Notes under the pieces: model-generated | What the model was told of the DNA's origin: nothing | Databases searched by the model: none | Seen by the model: only the letters and a program-made list of their open reading frames with translations | Shown here: in pieces, positions 35,228-43,847 of the stretch | How positions within the stretch are numbered: the first letter of the stretch is position 1 | Layout of the letters: each line of letters opens with the position of its first letter | DNA from: Methanobacterium paludis | GTDB taxonomy: Archaea > Methanobacteriota > Methanobacteria > Methanobacteriales > Methanobacteriaceae | Direction of reading: 5' to 3' | Length of the DNA: 64,000 nt | Assembly: GCF_000214725.1 (NCBI RefSeq) | Contig: NC_015574.1 | Location: forward strand, 1,872,001 to 1,936,000 | Program-made: the position numbers and the translations under genes

Positions 35228-35297
35228 ATCTTTACACTTCTCACATAAATTCAATTACTGAATACGTCTATTCAAATTACTGAACATACCATTCAAT

Positions 35298-37139
35298 TTA
35301 CTTAGAATAATCTTCAATGGTTTCATCCAGTTCCCTTAAAATTTCTTCGTTGCCTTTCGGTTTGTAAGATGACTTTATTTTATCGTGGTAACCCTCCAGG
35401 TTCTGGAGGAAATCTTCAAGATCCTCTTTTTCCAATTGTTCACAGAATTTCCCGTATCCAAGCCTCTCAATGTAGATGGCATTCAGGATCTGTTCAAACT
35501 GTTTCTTTACTGGTATGCTGAGAACTGGTTTTTGGAGGTATAATGCCTCCGTTATCATTGTAAAACCACCGTTGGCTATAACCGCCTTGCAGGAGGCAAG
35601 ATCCCTGTAGAACTGGTCTTCGTTGAACTTTCTAAACTGGAGGTTTCCATCAACAGTATCTTCATTGAAACCGTAGACAATACAACTCTCGTTGGTGTTT
35701 TGCAGAAGATCCATCAGCTTTTTGTTGGAGGTACTCGTCTGGTAAACCAGGATATGGTCTCCAAGCTCCGGTTTAAGGTTTAAGATTTCCTCCCGCAGTA
35801 TTGGGGAGAACATTTTTGCCTTTTCAGGATTTTTAATGGGTGCTTTGAAGAAACTGGTAATTAGGTATCTTTTTGGTTTTGTTGTGAAGGAGTAAGCAAC
35901 TCCTTCTGCCCTGATCCTGTCGTTACGATATTTTCGAGGTACATCCAGTACGCACTGTGTAAGAACACTTATGTTATCAAGGCTTATGAGGGGTATTTTC
36001 ACAAGCTTGCTCATGATGTTAGCGTAGAACTCGAAATCTGAGACAATCACATCGGGCTTGAATTCCTTGACAACATTATTCATAATCTTTAGGCTATTTT
36101 TAAGGTCTTTGGGAAATCCTTTCATCCCTTTGACAAAAGTTTTCCTATTTTTAACTTCATTATCTTCATAAACTGTGTTGAAACCACCTATCTCATAAAC
36201 ATTGTCGTATTTTTTTGAAATGTACTTGTAAGCTCTGTCGCTTGTAAATATAACCACATCATTTTTCTTTGCCAGATGTTTTATTACAACCCCACTTCTA
36301 ATTGCATGTCCCATTCCCTCGCCGCAGATGGAATAAAGAATTCTTTTTCTTCTACTTTTTCCTTTTTCATTAGAAGTTCCTACCTTTAGAGGGGTTTCAT
36401 CTACGTTATCATCTGGATGATCTTCATTATTATCTTCACTGGAATAATCGAAGTCATAATCCAACTCTTCAGCAGTTATTTTCCTACCGGAAAACTGGTA
36501 GAGGGTACTTTTGGCATATTTAAATGCAATATTTTTCCTTCCCTCTTTTTCAAGTCTTCTTATGGAAACAAGAAGTTGAGGTTCTCTTAAAACTCTAAAG
36601 GAGCTTATTTTAGCAATTTTTTCTATGTAATCTGTGTCCTCACCAAAGTCAATTGCCTCATCAAAGCCTCCAACTTCATCATGAAGTTTCTTCATGGTTA
36701 ATATGCCGTAACAACCAGCACCGTGTGGTTTTATGGATTCAACACTCTTCATGAATAAATTTGCAAAATCATGGGATACTTTATCTATTAAACTATCGCT
36801 TAAAGGCGTTATCTGGGTAATTGCAATGCCCAGTTCATTGTCTATGAATTCGTCTAAAGCAGATTCAAGGTAACCTGCCGTTAGTATAACATCTGAATCC
36901 AAAAATAGGAGATACTCCCCCTGGGCCACACTCGCCCCCCTATTACGACCTATAGCGGGAATACCTCCTTCAACAACTTTACAACCGTATGATTCTGCAA
37001 TTTCCCTGGTTTTATCCTTTGAATTTGCATCGGCTACTATAACTTCATAATCCCGGAATTCCTGATTTTTTATGCTTTCCAATAATTTGGGAAGGTAATC
37101 TTCCTCGTTATAAGTTGGAATAATAATACTGATTTTCAT
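35298..37139 (-). CDS. Two-domain glycosyltransferase (GT2 fused to GT-B)
   Basis: 613 residues. Residues 1-225: GT2 (GT-A fold) with IIPTYNEEDYLPKLLESI, VADANSKDKT, nucleotide-sugar DxD in LFLDSDVILT and an FGEDTDYIEK acceptor loop. Residues 226-265: very acidic linker. Residues 266-613: GT-B domain of the archaeal MJ1255-like type, starting RILYSICGEGMGHAIRSG, with NGGFTMITEALYLQKPVLSIP as donor-site motif. Both are soluble. It may make two successive sugar transfers on a surface glycan or lipid. Encoded next to a membrane protein. Confidence 0.88.
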   Translation of the reverse strand: MKISIIIPTYNEEDYLPKLLESIKNQEFRDYEVIVADANSKDKTREIAESYGCKVVEGGIPAIGRNRGASVAQGEYLLFLDSDVILTAGYLESALDEFIDNELGIAITQITPLSDSLIDKVSHDFANLFMKSVESIKPHGAGCYGILTMKKLHDEVGGFDEAIDFGEDTDYIEKIAKISSFRVLREPQLLVSIRRLEKEGRKNIAFKYAKSTLYQFSGRKITAEELDYDFDYSSEDNNEDHPDDNVDETPLKVGTSNEKGKSRRKRILYSICGEGMGHAIRSGVVIKHLAKKNDVVIFTSDRAYKYISKKYDNVYEIGGFNTVYEDNEVKNRKTFVKGMKGFPKDLKNSLKIMNNVVKEFKPDVIVSDFEFYANIMSKLVKIPLISLDNISVLTQCVLDVPRKYRNDRIRAEGVAYSFTTKPKRYLITSFFKAPIKNPEKAKMFSPILREEILNLKPELGDHILVYQTSTSNKKLMDLLQNTNESCIVYGFNEDTVDGNLQFRKFNEDQFYRDLASCKAVIANGGFTMITEALYLQKPVLSIPVKKQFEQILNAIYIERLGYGKFCEQLEKEDLEDFLQNLEGYHDKIKSSYKPKGNEEILRELDETIEDYSK

Positions 37140-37230
37140 CTTTTCAATCCTAAATATGTTCTTTAAATGATACTTTGACTCTAAAAAATATAAATTTTTA
37201 AGTTATCATAGGTATGGAAATTTTAAGTTA

Positions 37231-38232
37231 TCAAAAGTAGGAGAATAGATTCCATGAAACAAAAAATCCTCCACTTTTATCCTTAAAACTATTTGAAAGA
37301 CTGCTAAAAATCTCTTTATCTGTCATGTTTGAGTACATTCTGAACACGGTTTTATTGCCAGTACTTTCAGTTATGGTGGCATTGTAACCTGTAAGATCCA
37401 GGGGTTCTACCTGATTTATCACGGTTACATCGTGGTAATGTGTGTTTGAACCAGCTATTTCTATTGCAAACCCTGCCAAAATTATTAATACTATTATAAA
37501 CGCCGGTTTTATAAGGTTTTTCACTGAAAACGGCTTTTTTAAGAAGTAAATAACCAGAAGACCACCAAGACCTATCATCGCAGGTTGTGAGAACAATCCA
37601 CCGTCCACCATACTGATAAGGGCCAGTGTAACGGCAAATGCAAGTATTAATTTATGGACACCCCTACGGCCGTTCAAAGAAAGAAGTCCTGTGATATAAA
37701 CAAGCGGGAATGTCACGATAATTATCAGGGGAAGCGGATATACGTATTGGATAAGCGAGGATCCGGTATGTATGTTTGATGGAACATGTATTCCCAGTGT
37801 GCTTATGGTGTAACCTAAAACGGATTTAAAAACATGGGTGTGGGTAATGCTTGTTGAGGTTTCGGTTGGGGTCACAGATATAAACGTTGTAAATGGTGAA
37901 ACACCGAATCTGAACCTTAACCATAATTCGATGATTATACCAACAGCATAAGTGAAAAGAACAATTATTATGGTCCATTTTAAATATTTTTTACCATCCA
38001 ACCCCTTCATAAATGGTTTTTTTTGAATTCTAGTGCTGTTAACTATGAGCGAATTAATTAAAAGTATGCTACCCATTATACATAATAACAGAACAGTTTT
38101 ACCATCGGATGAACCCGAAAGAATAGGCCATAAGACCGTCATTAAAAATTCGTTCAAAAATCCTGTTGTTAAAATTATAAACCCAAAAATAATCATTAAA
38201 ATTCCGATTATACCCACGCGGTCCAGTTTCAA
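37231..38232 (-). CDS. Multi-pass membrane protein of unknown function
   Basis: 333 residues, about eight hydrophobic helices, with an extracellular loop (SPFTTFISVTPTETSTSITHTHVFKSVLGYTISTLGIHVPS) and a C-terminal outside domain with glycosylation-like sites (NATITESTGNKTVFRMYSNMTDKE). TTG start preceded by GAGGG. Gene order places it directly upstream of the glycosyltransferase, 91 bases away in the same direction, so a role in glycan or lipid-linked precursor handling is possible but unproven. Confidence 0.7.
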   Translation of the reverse strand: MKLDRVGIIGILMIIFGFIILTTGFLNEFLMTVLWPILSGSSDGKTVLLLCIMGSILLINSLIVNSTRIQKKPFMKGLDGKKYLKWTIIIVLFTYAVGIIIELWLRFRFGVSPFTTFISVTPTETSTSITHTHVFKSVLGYTISTLGIHVPSNIHTGSSLIQYVYPLPLIIIVTFPLVYITGLLSLNGRRGVHKLILAFAVTLALISMVDGGLFSQPAMIGLGGLLVIYFLKKPFSVKNLIKPAFIIVLIILAGFAIEIAGSNTHYHDVTVINQVEPLDLTGYNATITESTGNKTVFRMYSNMTDKEIFSSLSNSFKDKSGGFFVSWNLFSYF

Positions 38233-38560
38233 TGTAAACCCTCTTTATTTTTCGTTTAAATTGTTAAAATTTTGTTAAATTGATTAAAATGCCATAATAG
38301 ATACTCACAACGAATGATAAAATTATGGATAGTGATTACTTTAGATAGTGATTATCTTAAATACTGATTACCTTTCAATTTGATCATTAACTTTTAGAAA
38401 CTTCTACTGTTTAAACTTGTTTTTTTATAAAAATAAATCGGATAAAAAAAAGATTTGAAAGTTAAATAACAATAATTTTAATTTTAGCAGAGTTACAGCC
38501 GGGAATTCAGATTTTGGATTAAATATAATCTGATACATTGGCATAAAATCTTGAAACAAC
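38233..38560. promoter_or_regulatory. Intergenic region with 16-bp iterons
   Basis: Upstream of the leftward membrane protein gene. It holds three tandem 16-bp units at 38328-38375 (listed separately) and T/A-rich sequence downstream of nadA. No ORF. Confidence 0.45.
38328..38375. repeat. Three tandem 16-bp repeats
   Basis: Units GATAGTGATTACTTTA, GATAGTGATTATCTTA and AATACTGATTACCTTT follow each other exactly. The first two differ at two positions, the third is more diverged. They lie about 95 bases before the TTG start of the gene at 38232, where regulator binding sites would be expected. Confidence 0.75.
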
Positions 38561-39475
38561 CTATGAAACTTCAAGCATCCTTTCTATAGCATTTCTTGCT
38601 TTATCAGCTATTTCTTCATCAACTGCTACAACAAATTCCTCGTTTAAAAGGGAGTTTTTAACCTTTTCCAGGGTGTGGAGTTTCATATTTTCACATATTG
38701 CATCGCTTAATGCTGGAAGAATTGTTTTACCCGGGTTTTCACGTCTTAACCTTGTTACCATATCCACCTCTGTTCCGACTATGAATGTGTCCTTTGGGGA
38801 TGCAGCAACATGTCTAACCATTCCACCAGTGCTCAAAACATGATCCGCAAATTCCTGAACCTCTGGATCACACTCAGGGTGAACCAGTATTTCTGCATCA
38901 GGATATTTTTCCCTTAAAAAGTACATATCTCCCAGGTTGAACATTTTATGGACGTAACAGTGTCCTCCCTCAGGTACAGGAATTATTTCCTTATCAACGT
39001 GTTGCTGAACATAGGCTGCAAGGTTCATATCCGGGCCGAATAATATCTGATCTTCTGTGAGGCTTTGAACCACTTTCACAGCATTTGCTGATGTGCAGAG
39101 TATGTCTGCTTCTGCCTTTGCCTCTGCAAGCGTGTTAACGTACAGGACAACTGCAGCATCAGGATATCTTTTTTTTGCATTTCTCAGTTCTTCTACAGGG
39201 AGCATGTTGGCCATTGGACACTCTGAACTTTTATCAGGAATAACAATTTTTTTATCAGGGTTGAGTATTGCAGCAGTTTCAGCCATAAAATCAACACCAC
39301 AGAAAACCACGAGGTCTGAATCTTTGATCTGGGATGCTTTTATACATAACTCCAGGGAATCACCTATAAAATCTGCAATCTCCTGTATTTCGCCTATCTG
39401 ATAATTATGGACCAGTATTGTGGCATTTTTCTCTTCTTTGAGCCTTATAATTTCTTTTTGAAGATCATTAAACAT
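38561..39475 (-). CDS. nadA: Quinolinate synthase NadA
   Basis: [4Fe-4S] enzyme that condenses iminoaspartate with dihydroxyacetone phosphate to quinolinate for NAD synthesis. 304 residues. The three cluster cysteines are visible in FCGVDFMAETA, VHPECDPEVQ and AICENMKLHT; the phosphate-binding HNYQIGEIQEIADF is at the N terminus. AAGGCGATT lies before the ATG. NadB and NadC are not in the window. Confidence 0.96.
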   Translation of the reverse strand: MFNDLQKEIIRLKEEKNATILVHNYQIGEIQEIADFIGDSLELCIKASQIKDSDLVVFCGVDFMAETAAILNPDKKIVIPDKSSECPMANMLPVEELRNAKKRYPDAAVVLYVNTLAEAKAEADILCTSANAVKVVQSLTEDQILFGPDMNLAAYVQQHVDKEIIPVPEGGHCYVHKMFNLGDMYFLREKYPDAEILVHPECDPEVQEFADHVLSTGGMVRHVAASPKDTFIVGTEVDMVTRLRRENPGKTILPALSDAICENMKLHTLEKVKNSLLNEEFVVAVDEEIADKARNAIERMLEVS

Positions 39476-39833
39476 AATAATCGCCTTAAATCTTTTTTTT
39501 GAAAATTTATTTTTCTAAATTAAGGGGTTCTAATTATAATCTAGATTTTATTGAAATTTTATTAGATTTAATTTTGAAATTTAATACATTGAAATTCAGT
39601 ATTTAAAATTCGGTGTTAATGGAAGTATTATATTAGAAATTATATTTTATTTATCTTTTCTTCTTCAATAAATAACTATTGTGAACTTTTATTCAACATC
39701 TTAATTCTATGCAACTGGGGTAAAAATTAGTTTAACCCACTTAAAACCCGTAATCTTCTAATATTTTTGATTCTATTTTTGAAATTAAAAACTATAAAAC
39801 CTTCGGATTCTCGAAATTTTAGCCTTTAAACAC
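39476..39833. other. Intergenic, AT-rich
   Basis: Some 360 bases between two leftward genes. It should contain the nadA promoter. Direct repeats of ATTGAAATTT(A) occur at about 39550-39595. No ORF or RNA signature seen. Confidence 0.35.
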
Positions 39834-40622
39834 CTATAAATCTTCTGGTTCTATTGAATTTTCTACTTCAGCCCCATTGAGTGCATTCTTACATTGACAG
39901 CTTCTACCAGATGGGATCTTTGCTATAGCTTCAACTACCATGGTCCTTAAATCCTTCATTTTAGTTTCCACAATTTCAAATACCTCATCTATGGTCAGTT
40001 TACCGGGTGCTATTGATGTTGCATAGTTAGATACTGTGCAGATACTTGCATAGCACATCTCAAGTTCTCTGGCAAGCACAGCTTCAGGTAAACCTGTCAT
40101 TCCCACGACCGTACCCCCGAGCCTTCTGAACATTTCAACCTCAGCAGGTGTTTCAAAGCGAGGACCCTCTGTGCACACGTAAACACCTTCTCCAATAACA
40201 TCACCGGATGATATGAGGATATCCCTTAGATTTGGACAGTAAGGTTCTGTAACATCAACATGAACAGTTTTATGGTCATAAAATGTGAATTGTCTTGTCT
40301 TTGTAAAGTCTATGAAGTCGTTGGGTATCAGGAAGTCTCCAGGTTTTACTGCAAGATCAAGGGATCCAACAGCATTGGTTGCAATTATCTGGTCAACTCC
40401 TAACTTTTTCATGGCATATATGTTTGCACGATAATTTATCATGTGCGGAGGGTTTGCATGGCCTTTGGCATGCCTAGGCATGAAAGCCACAGGCACATCA
40501 TGCAGTTTAAAGGTTGATATTTCAGGTGATTCACCATAGGGTGTTTCAATAACCCTTTTCTCAATGTCTTCCCCCATTTCAACTATCTCATAAACTCCTG
40601 TACCGCCCATTATTCCTATCAT
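39834..40622 (-). CDS. S-methyl-5'-thioadenosine/thioinosine phosphorylase family
   Basis: Purine nucleoside phosphorylase-type enzyme of methylthioadenosine salvage; methanogen members prefer 5'-methylthioinosine. 262 residues from ATG 40622 (MIGIMGGTGVYEI). Phosphate loop GGTGVY, TPYGESPEI, PRHAKGHANPPH, and the substrate segment CTEGPRFETPAEV / GMTGLPEAVLARELEM are present. An open extension to 40748 is rejected because it runs through A/T-rich promoter-like DNA and has no homology; ATG 40640 is an alternative. C-terminal Cys pair (CQCKNAL) is seen in archaeal members. Confidence 0.9.
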   Translation of the reverse strand: MIGIMGGTGVYEIVEMGEDIEKRVIETPYGESPEISTFKLHDVPVAFMPRHAKGHANPPHMINYRANIYAMKKLGVDQIIATNAVGSLDLAVKPGDFLIPNDFIDFTKTRQFTFYDHKTVHVDVTEPYCPNLRDILISSGDVIGEGVYVCTEGPRFETPAEVEMFRRLGGTVVGMTGLPEAVLARELEMCYASICTVSNYATSIAPGKLTIDEVFEIVETKMKDLRTMVVEAIAKIPSGRSCQCKNALNGAEVENSIEPEDL

Positions 40623-40786
40623 ATCCGCATCTACCACCATTATTTTATATTGGTTCCTATCTTTCCCAGATTGGTTTTTAAAAGAATTATTTTTTTTATG
40701 ATTCATTTTAAAAAAATAAAAAAAGTGAATGTACGAGTGATTGTCCATTTAACTTGTGTAACTGTTGTCCATTTAACTAAATCTTT

Positions 40787-42235
40787 TTAACCTTTTGCAA
40801 CACCTAAAGGCACCATCTTACCGACAAGTTTGGATATTCCTGCTTTATGTGCAATTTCAACCACTTTATCAACGTCTTTGTAGGCACCTGGTGCTTCTTC
40901 TGCAACCACTGGCATTGAATTTGCTCTTATAATTATTCCTTTACGAGCTAAAGCCTCTTTAACCTCTTCACCACGATACTCTCTTTTGGCACCGGATCTA
41001 CTCATTTTACGTCCTGCACCATGAGCTGTTGAGCCGAATGTTTCTTCCATTGCAGTTTCTGTTCCGTGGAGTATGTACGAAGCTGTTCCCATGGTCCCTG
41101 GCAGCATGACAGGCTGTCCAACCCCCCTGTACTCTGCAGGAATCTCCTTTCTTCCAGGTCCAAAGGCCCTTGTTGCTCCTTTCCTGTGAACGTAGACTTC
41201 TGTATCTCTACCTTTTATTTTGTGCGTTTCCTTTTTAGCGATGTTGTGGGCGACATCGTAGACTATTCCCATGTTCATATCTTCTGCATCACGTTTGAAT
41301 ACTTGTTCAAAGGATTCTCTGACCCAGTGCACTATCATCTGCCTGTTGGTCCATGCGTAGTTTGCTGCTGCAGCCATAGCACCGAAGTAGTCCTGTGCTT
41401 CCTGAGAGTCCACAGGTGCGCAGGCAAGCTGGCGGTCTGGAAGGTTTATATTGTACTTTTTGTAGGCTTTATCCATGGTTCTGAGGTAGTCTGAGCATAT
41501 CTGGTGACCGCAGCCTCTGGAACCCGTGTGTATCATTACTGTTATCTGGTCCTTTTCTATTCCAAAAGTCTTTGCAACTTTTTCATCGAATATCTCATCC
41601 ATCCTCTGAATTTCAAGGAAGTGGTTTCCAGAACCCAGGGAGCCAAGCTGTGGTATTCCTCTCTTTTTGGCCTTGTCACTTACTTTACTTGAATCTGCAC
41701 TTTCCATTCTACCGTTCTCTTCAAGGTATTTTAGGTCTGATTCCCAACCGTAACCATTCTCAACAGCCCACTGTGCACCATTTTCGAGAACGTCATCTAT
41801 TTCCCCTTCTTTAAGCCTTATTTTTCCTTTACTACCAACTCCAGAAGGCACATTTTTAAATAAGGTATCTAAAAGTTCGGAAATTCTTGGTTTGACCTCT
41901 TCTTCAGTGAGGTTTGTTCGAAGCAGTCTCACTCCACAGTTTATGTCAAAACCAACTCCACCGGGACTTATAACTCCGGTCCGTGCGCTGAAAGCTGCCA
42001 CTCCACCTATGCTGAAACCGTACCCGAAGTGAATGTCTGGCAGTCCAATTGAAAACTTCTGAATACCTGGAAGACATGCCACATTTGAAACTTGATCCAG
42101 AGCCCCTTTTTCAACCGTTTTTATTTCTTCATCGTCCAGATATATCCTTCCTGGAACCCGCATCCCATCTTTATAGCTTGTTGGAATTTCCCATACACAG
42201 TCTCTTATTTTCTTTAGATTCACGTCTGCGACCAT
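40787..42235 (-). CDS. rtcB: tRNA-splicing ligase RtcB
   Basis: GTP- and Mn-dependent RNA ligase that joins 2',3'-cyclic phosphate and 5'-OH ends after tRNA intron removal. 482 residues, no intein. Metal-binding and guanylation motifs: [38 protein letters not shown] and the GMP-accepting His region [21 protein letters not shown] at 42235 after GGAGAG. Its activator archease is encoded 1 kb upstream in the same direction. Confidence 0.97.
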   Translation of the reverse strand: MVADVNLKKIRDCVWEIPTSYKDGMRVPGRIYLDDEEIKTVEKGALDQVSNVACLPGIQKFSIGLPDIHFGYGFSIGGVAAFSARTGVISPGGVGFDINCGVRLLRTNLTEEEVKPRISELLDTLFKNVPSGVGSKGKIRLKEGEIDDVLENGAQWAVENGYGWESDLKYLEENGRMESADSSKVSDKAKKRGIPQLGSLGSGNHFLEIQRMDEIFDEKVAKTFGIEKDQITVMIHTGSRGCGHQICSDYLRTMDKAYKKYNINLPDRQLACAPVDSQEAQDYFGAMAAAANYAWTNRQMIVHWVRESFEQVFKRDAEDMNMGIVYDVAHNIAKKETHKIKGRDTEVYVHRKGATRAFGPGRKEIPAEYRGVGQPVMLPGTMGTASYILHGTETAMEETFGSTAHGAGRKMSRSGAKREYRGEEVKEALARKGIIIRANSMPVVAEEAPGAYKDVDKVVEIAHKAGISKLVGKMVPLGVAKG

Positions 42236-42596
42236 AAATAACTCTCCAGAACAAAATATTTTATTTAAAATTTATTTATTTAAAATTTTTTATTATTTTA
42301 AAACAACTCATAGGCATAATACATCTTAAAAGGCTTTTTAAAAGATTTGAAGATTAAAACTTGATTAATAGTTGATATAAAGTCCAAGATAGTTTTAATA
42401 GCAATTCTGAGAACTTTATGATTCTTAATTTATTTCCTTTATTAATTTACATTCAATAAATGTTTCGTTCATCATGTATTTATGTCTAACCTAAACAGGA
42501 CTTTTCTAATGTGTATAACTTTTGATGAGTTTTAGCTAATAGTTTTTGAGAATTAAGTTATGAATGAACTAAATTTAAAAAGGAGATTATTCCTTT
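42236..42596. other. Intergenic, AT-rich
   Basis: Contains the presumed rtcB promoter. I see only A/T-rich sequence with no ORF, repeat of note or RNA gene. Confidence 0.35.
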
Positions 42597-43043
42597 TCAT
42601 ATCTCTTTTTTTCTCTTTTCGGCTTCGATTTTCAGGTATTGAAGTCCGGAGTCAATAGAATCCTGCAGCATTTTCTGCATAGTTCCATGTAGGATTCGCA
42701 CCATCAATCCTTCCCATGACTCTTCTGTCCTGATAATTGTACCATCATTATGTGCCCTCAACTGCCATACATGGATGGCATTTATCCCCAATGTCCTACC
42801 TGTCCATGCCAAGATATTAGGTTTTTCCACACGTTGAACTATGGATTTGATTGTTCCAGGTCCAGCTTTCCATTGAAATTTAGAGCCTTCAACAACTTCT
42901 CCACTAATAAAAACATCCTTCACTTCTGGATTCCAGCTCGGCCATTTATCAATTGATACCATCACATCCCAAACTGTTTCAAGGTCTGCTAAGACATCAA
43001 TTTCACCTGTAGCCACCACTGGCGCATTCTCATTGATCTTCAT
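42597..43043 (-). CDS. SRPBCC (START/polyketide cyclase-like) family protein
   Basis: 148 residues. Helix-grip fold signatures: GEIDVLADLETVWDVMVSIDKWPSWNPEVKDVF, FQWKAGPGTIKSIV, LAWTGRTLG and a long C-terminal helix MQKMLQDSIDSGLQYLKIEAE. A hydrophobic ligand cavity is the norm; ligand unknown. I choose ATG 43043, seven bases after AAGG, over the in-frame TTG at 43049. Confidence 0.88.
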   Translation of the reverse strand: MKINENAPVVATGEIDVLADLETVWDVMVSIDKWPSWNPEVKDVFISGEVVEGSKFQWKAGPGTIKSIVQRVEKPNILAWTGRTLGINAIHVWQLRAHNDGTIIRTEESWEGLMVRILHGTMQKMLQDSIDSGLQYLKIEAEKRKKEI

Positions 43044-43210
43044 AATCAAACCTTATTTTTGACATTATTTAGCAATAATGGGAATAAATGCAATTTACTG
43101 TTATAAAATTTATTTCTATAGATCAATACTGATCATTAATCGTGACCTTATCGTAAATTATCCAATAACCTACATAAACCAAAAACATTCCGTATAACCA
43201 TGTAAACCGG

Positions 43211-43672
43211 TTATATATCCAGTATAACCCTCACTTCACATCCATTTTCCTTTTTTATATTCATCATGTGGTAAGTGACAGCCTTAACCTCGTCACGGCT
43301 TTCATGAACCTCACGGTTAAACTCTTCCCCTGATGCAGAGGCCTCAAGAATGAAGAGGGTTTCACCTTTTTTTATTATATTTTCTATTTTAACTTCAAAA
43401 TCCGAAAATACAAGATATTCAGTGTCATGAACAAAAAGAAGTTCTGAGAGCCAGTCATAAAGGAGTGCTTTTTCATCCTCTGATTCTACCTTGAGGTGTT
43501 TTGTTATCTTTGGTTTTACCTTTGACGTATCAGTTATAACTTCGAACATTGCAAGGGCAGCATTTCCAAATGCCTCAGAGAGAGTATTTCCATAAGCTGT
43601 GTATCCAACGTCTGCCGTTACATCAAAGAATTCGAATTTTAAATTTGAATGATCGATATTTTGAATTTCCAA
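43211..43672 (-). CDS. Archease
   Basis: RtcB cofactor that speeds guanylation and multiple turnover. 153 residues with FEFFDVTADVGYTAYG, LLYDWLSELLFVHD and HMMNIKKENGCEVRVILDI, including the conserved metal-binding Asp residues. Starts at TTG 43672 seven bases after GAGGT, giving a 12-residue N-terminal extension relative to most archeases. Sits between rtcB and cdc48 on the same strand. Confidence 0.93.
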   Translation of the reverse strand: MEIQNIDHSNLKFEFFDVTADVGYTAYGNTLSEAFGNAALAMFEVITDTSKVKPKITKHLKVESEDEKALLYDWLSELLFVHDTEYLVFSDFEVKIENIIKKGETLFILEASASGEEFNREVHESRDEVKAVTYHMMNIKKENGCEVRVILDI

Positions 43673-43847
43673 CTCGTTAACCTCTTTTATTAAACTATTT
43701 AAACATTTTATACTTATAATTTTATACTTTAACGCTCTATAACATATAAAACAACATATAAGAGTTTACTAATTAAACACTGCACTAATTAAATATTTCT
43801 TTAAATATATCGTGCTAAAATGTTTTGGATTTTATCTATGACCTATT

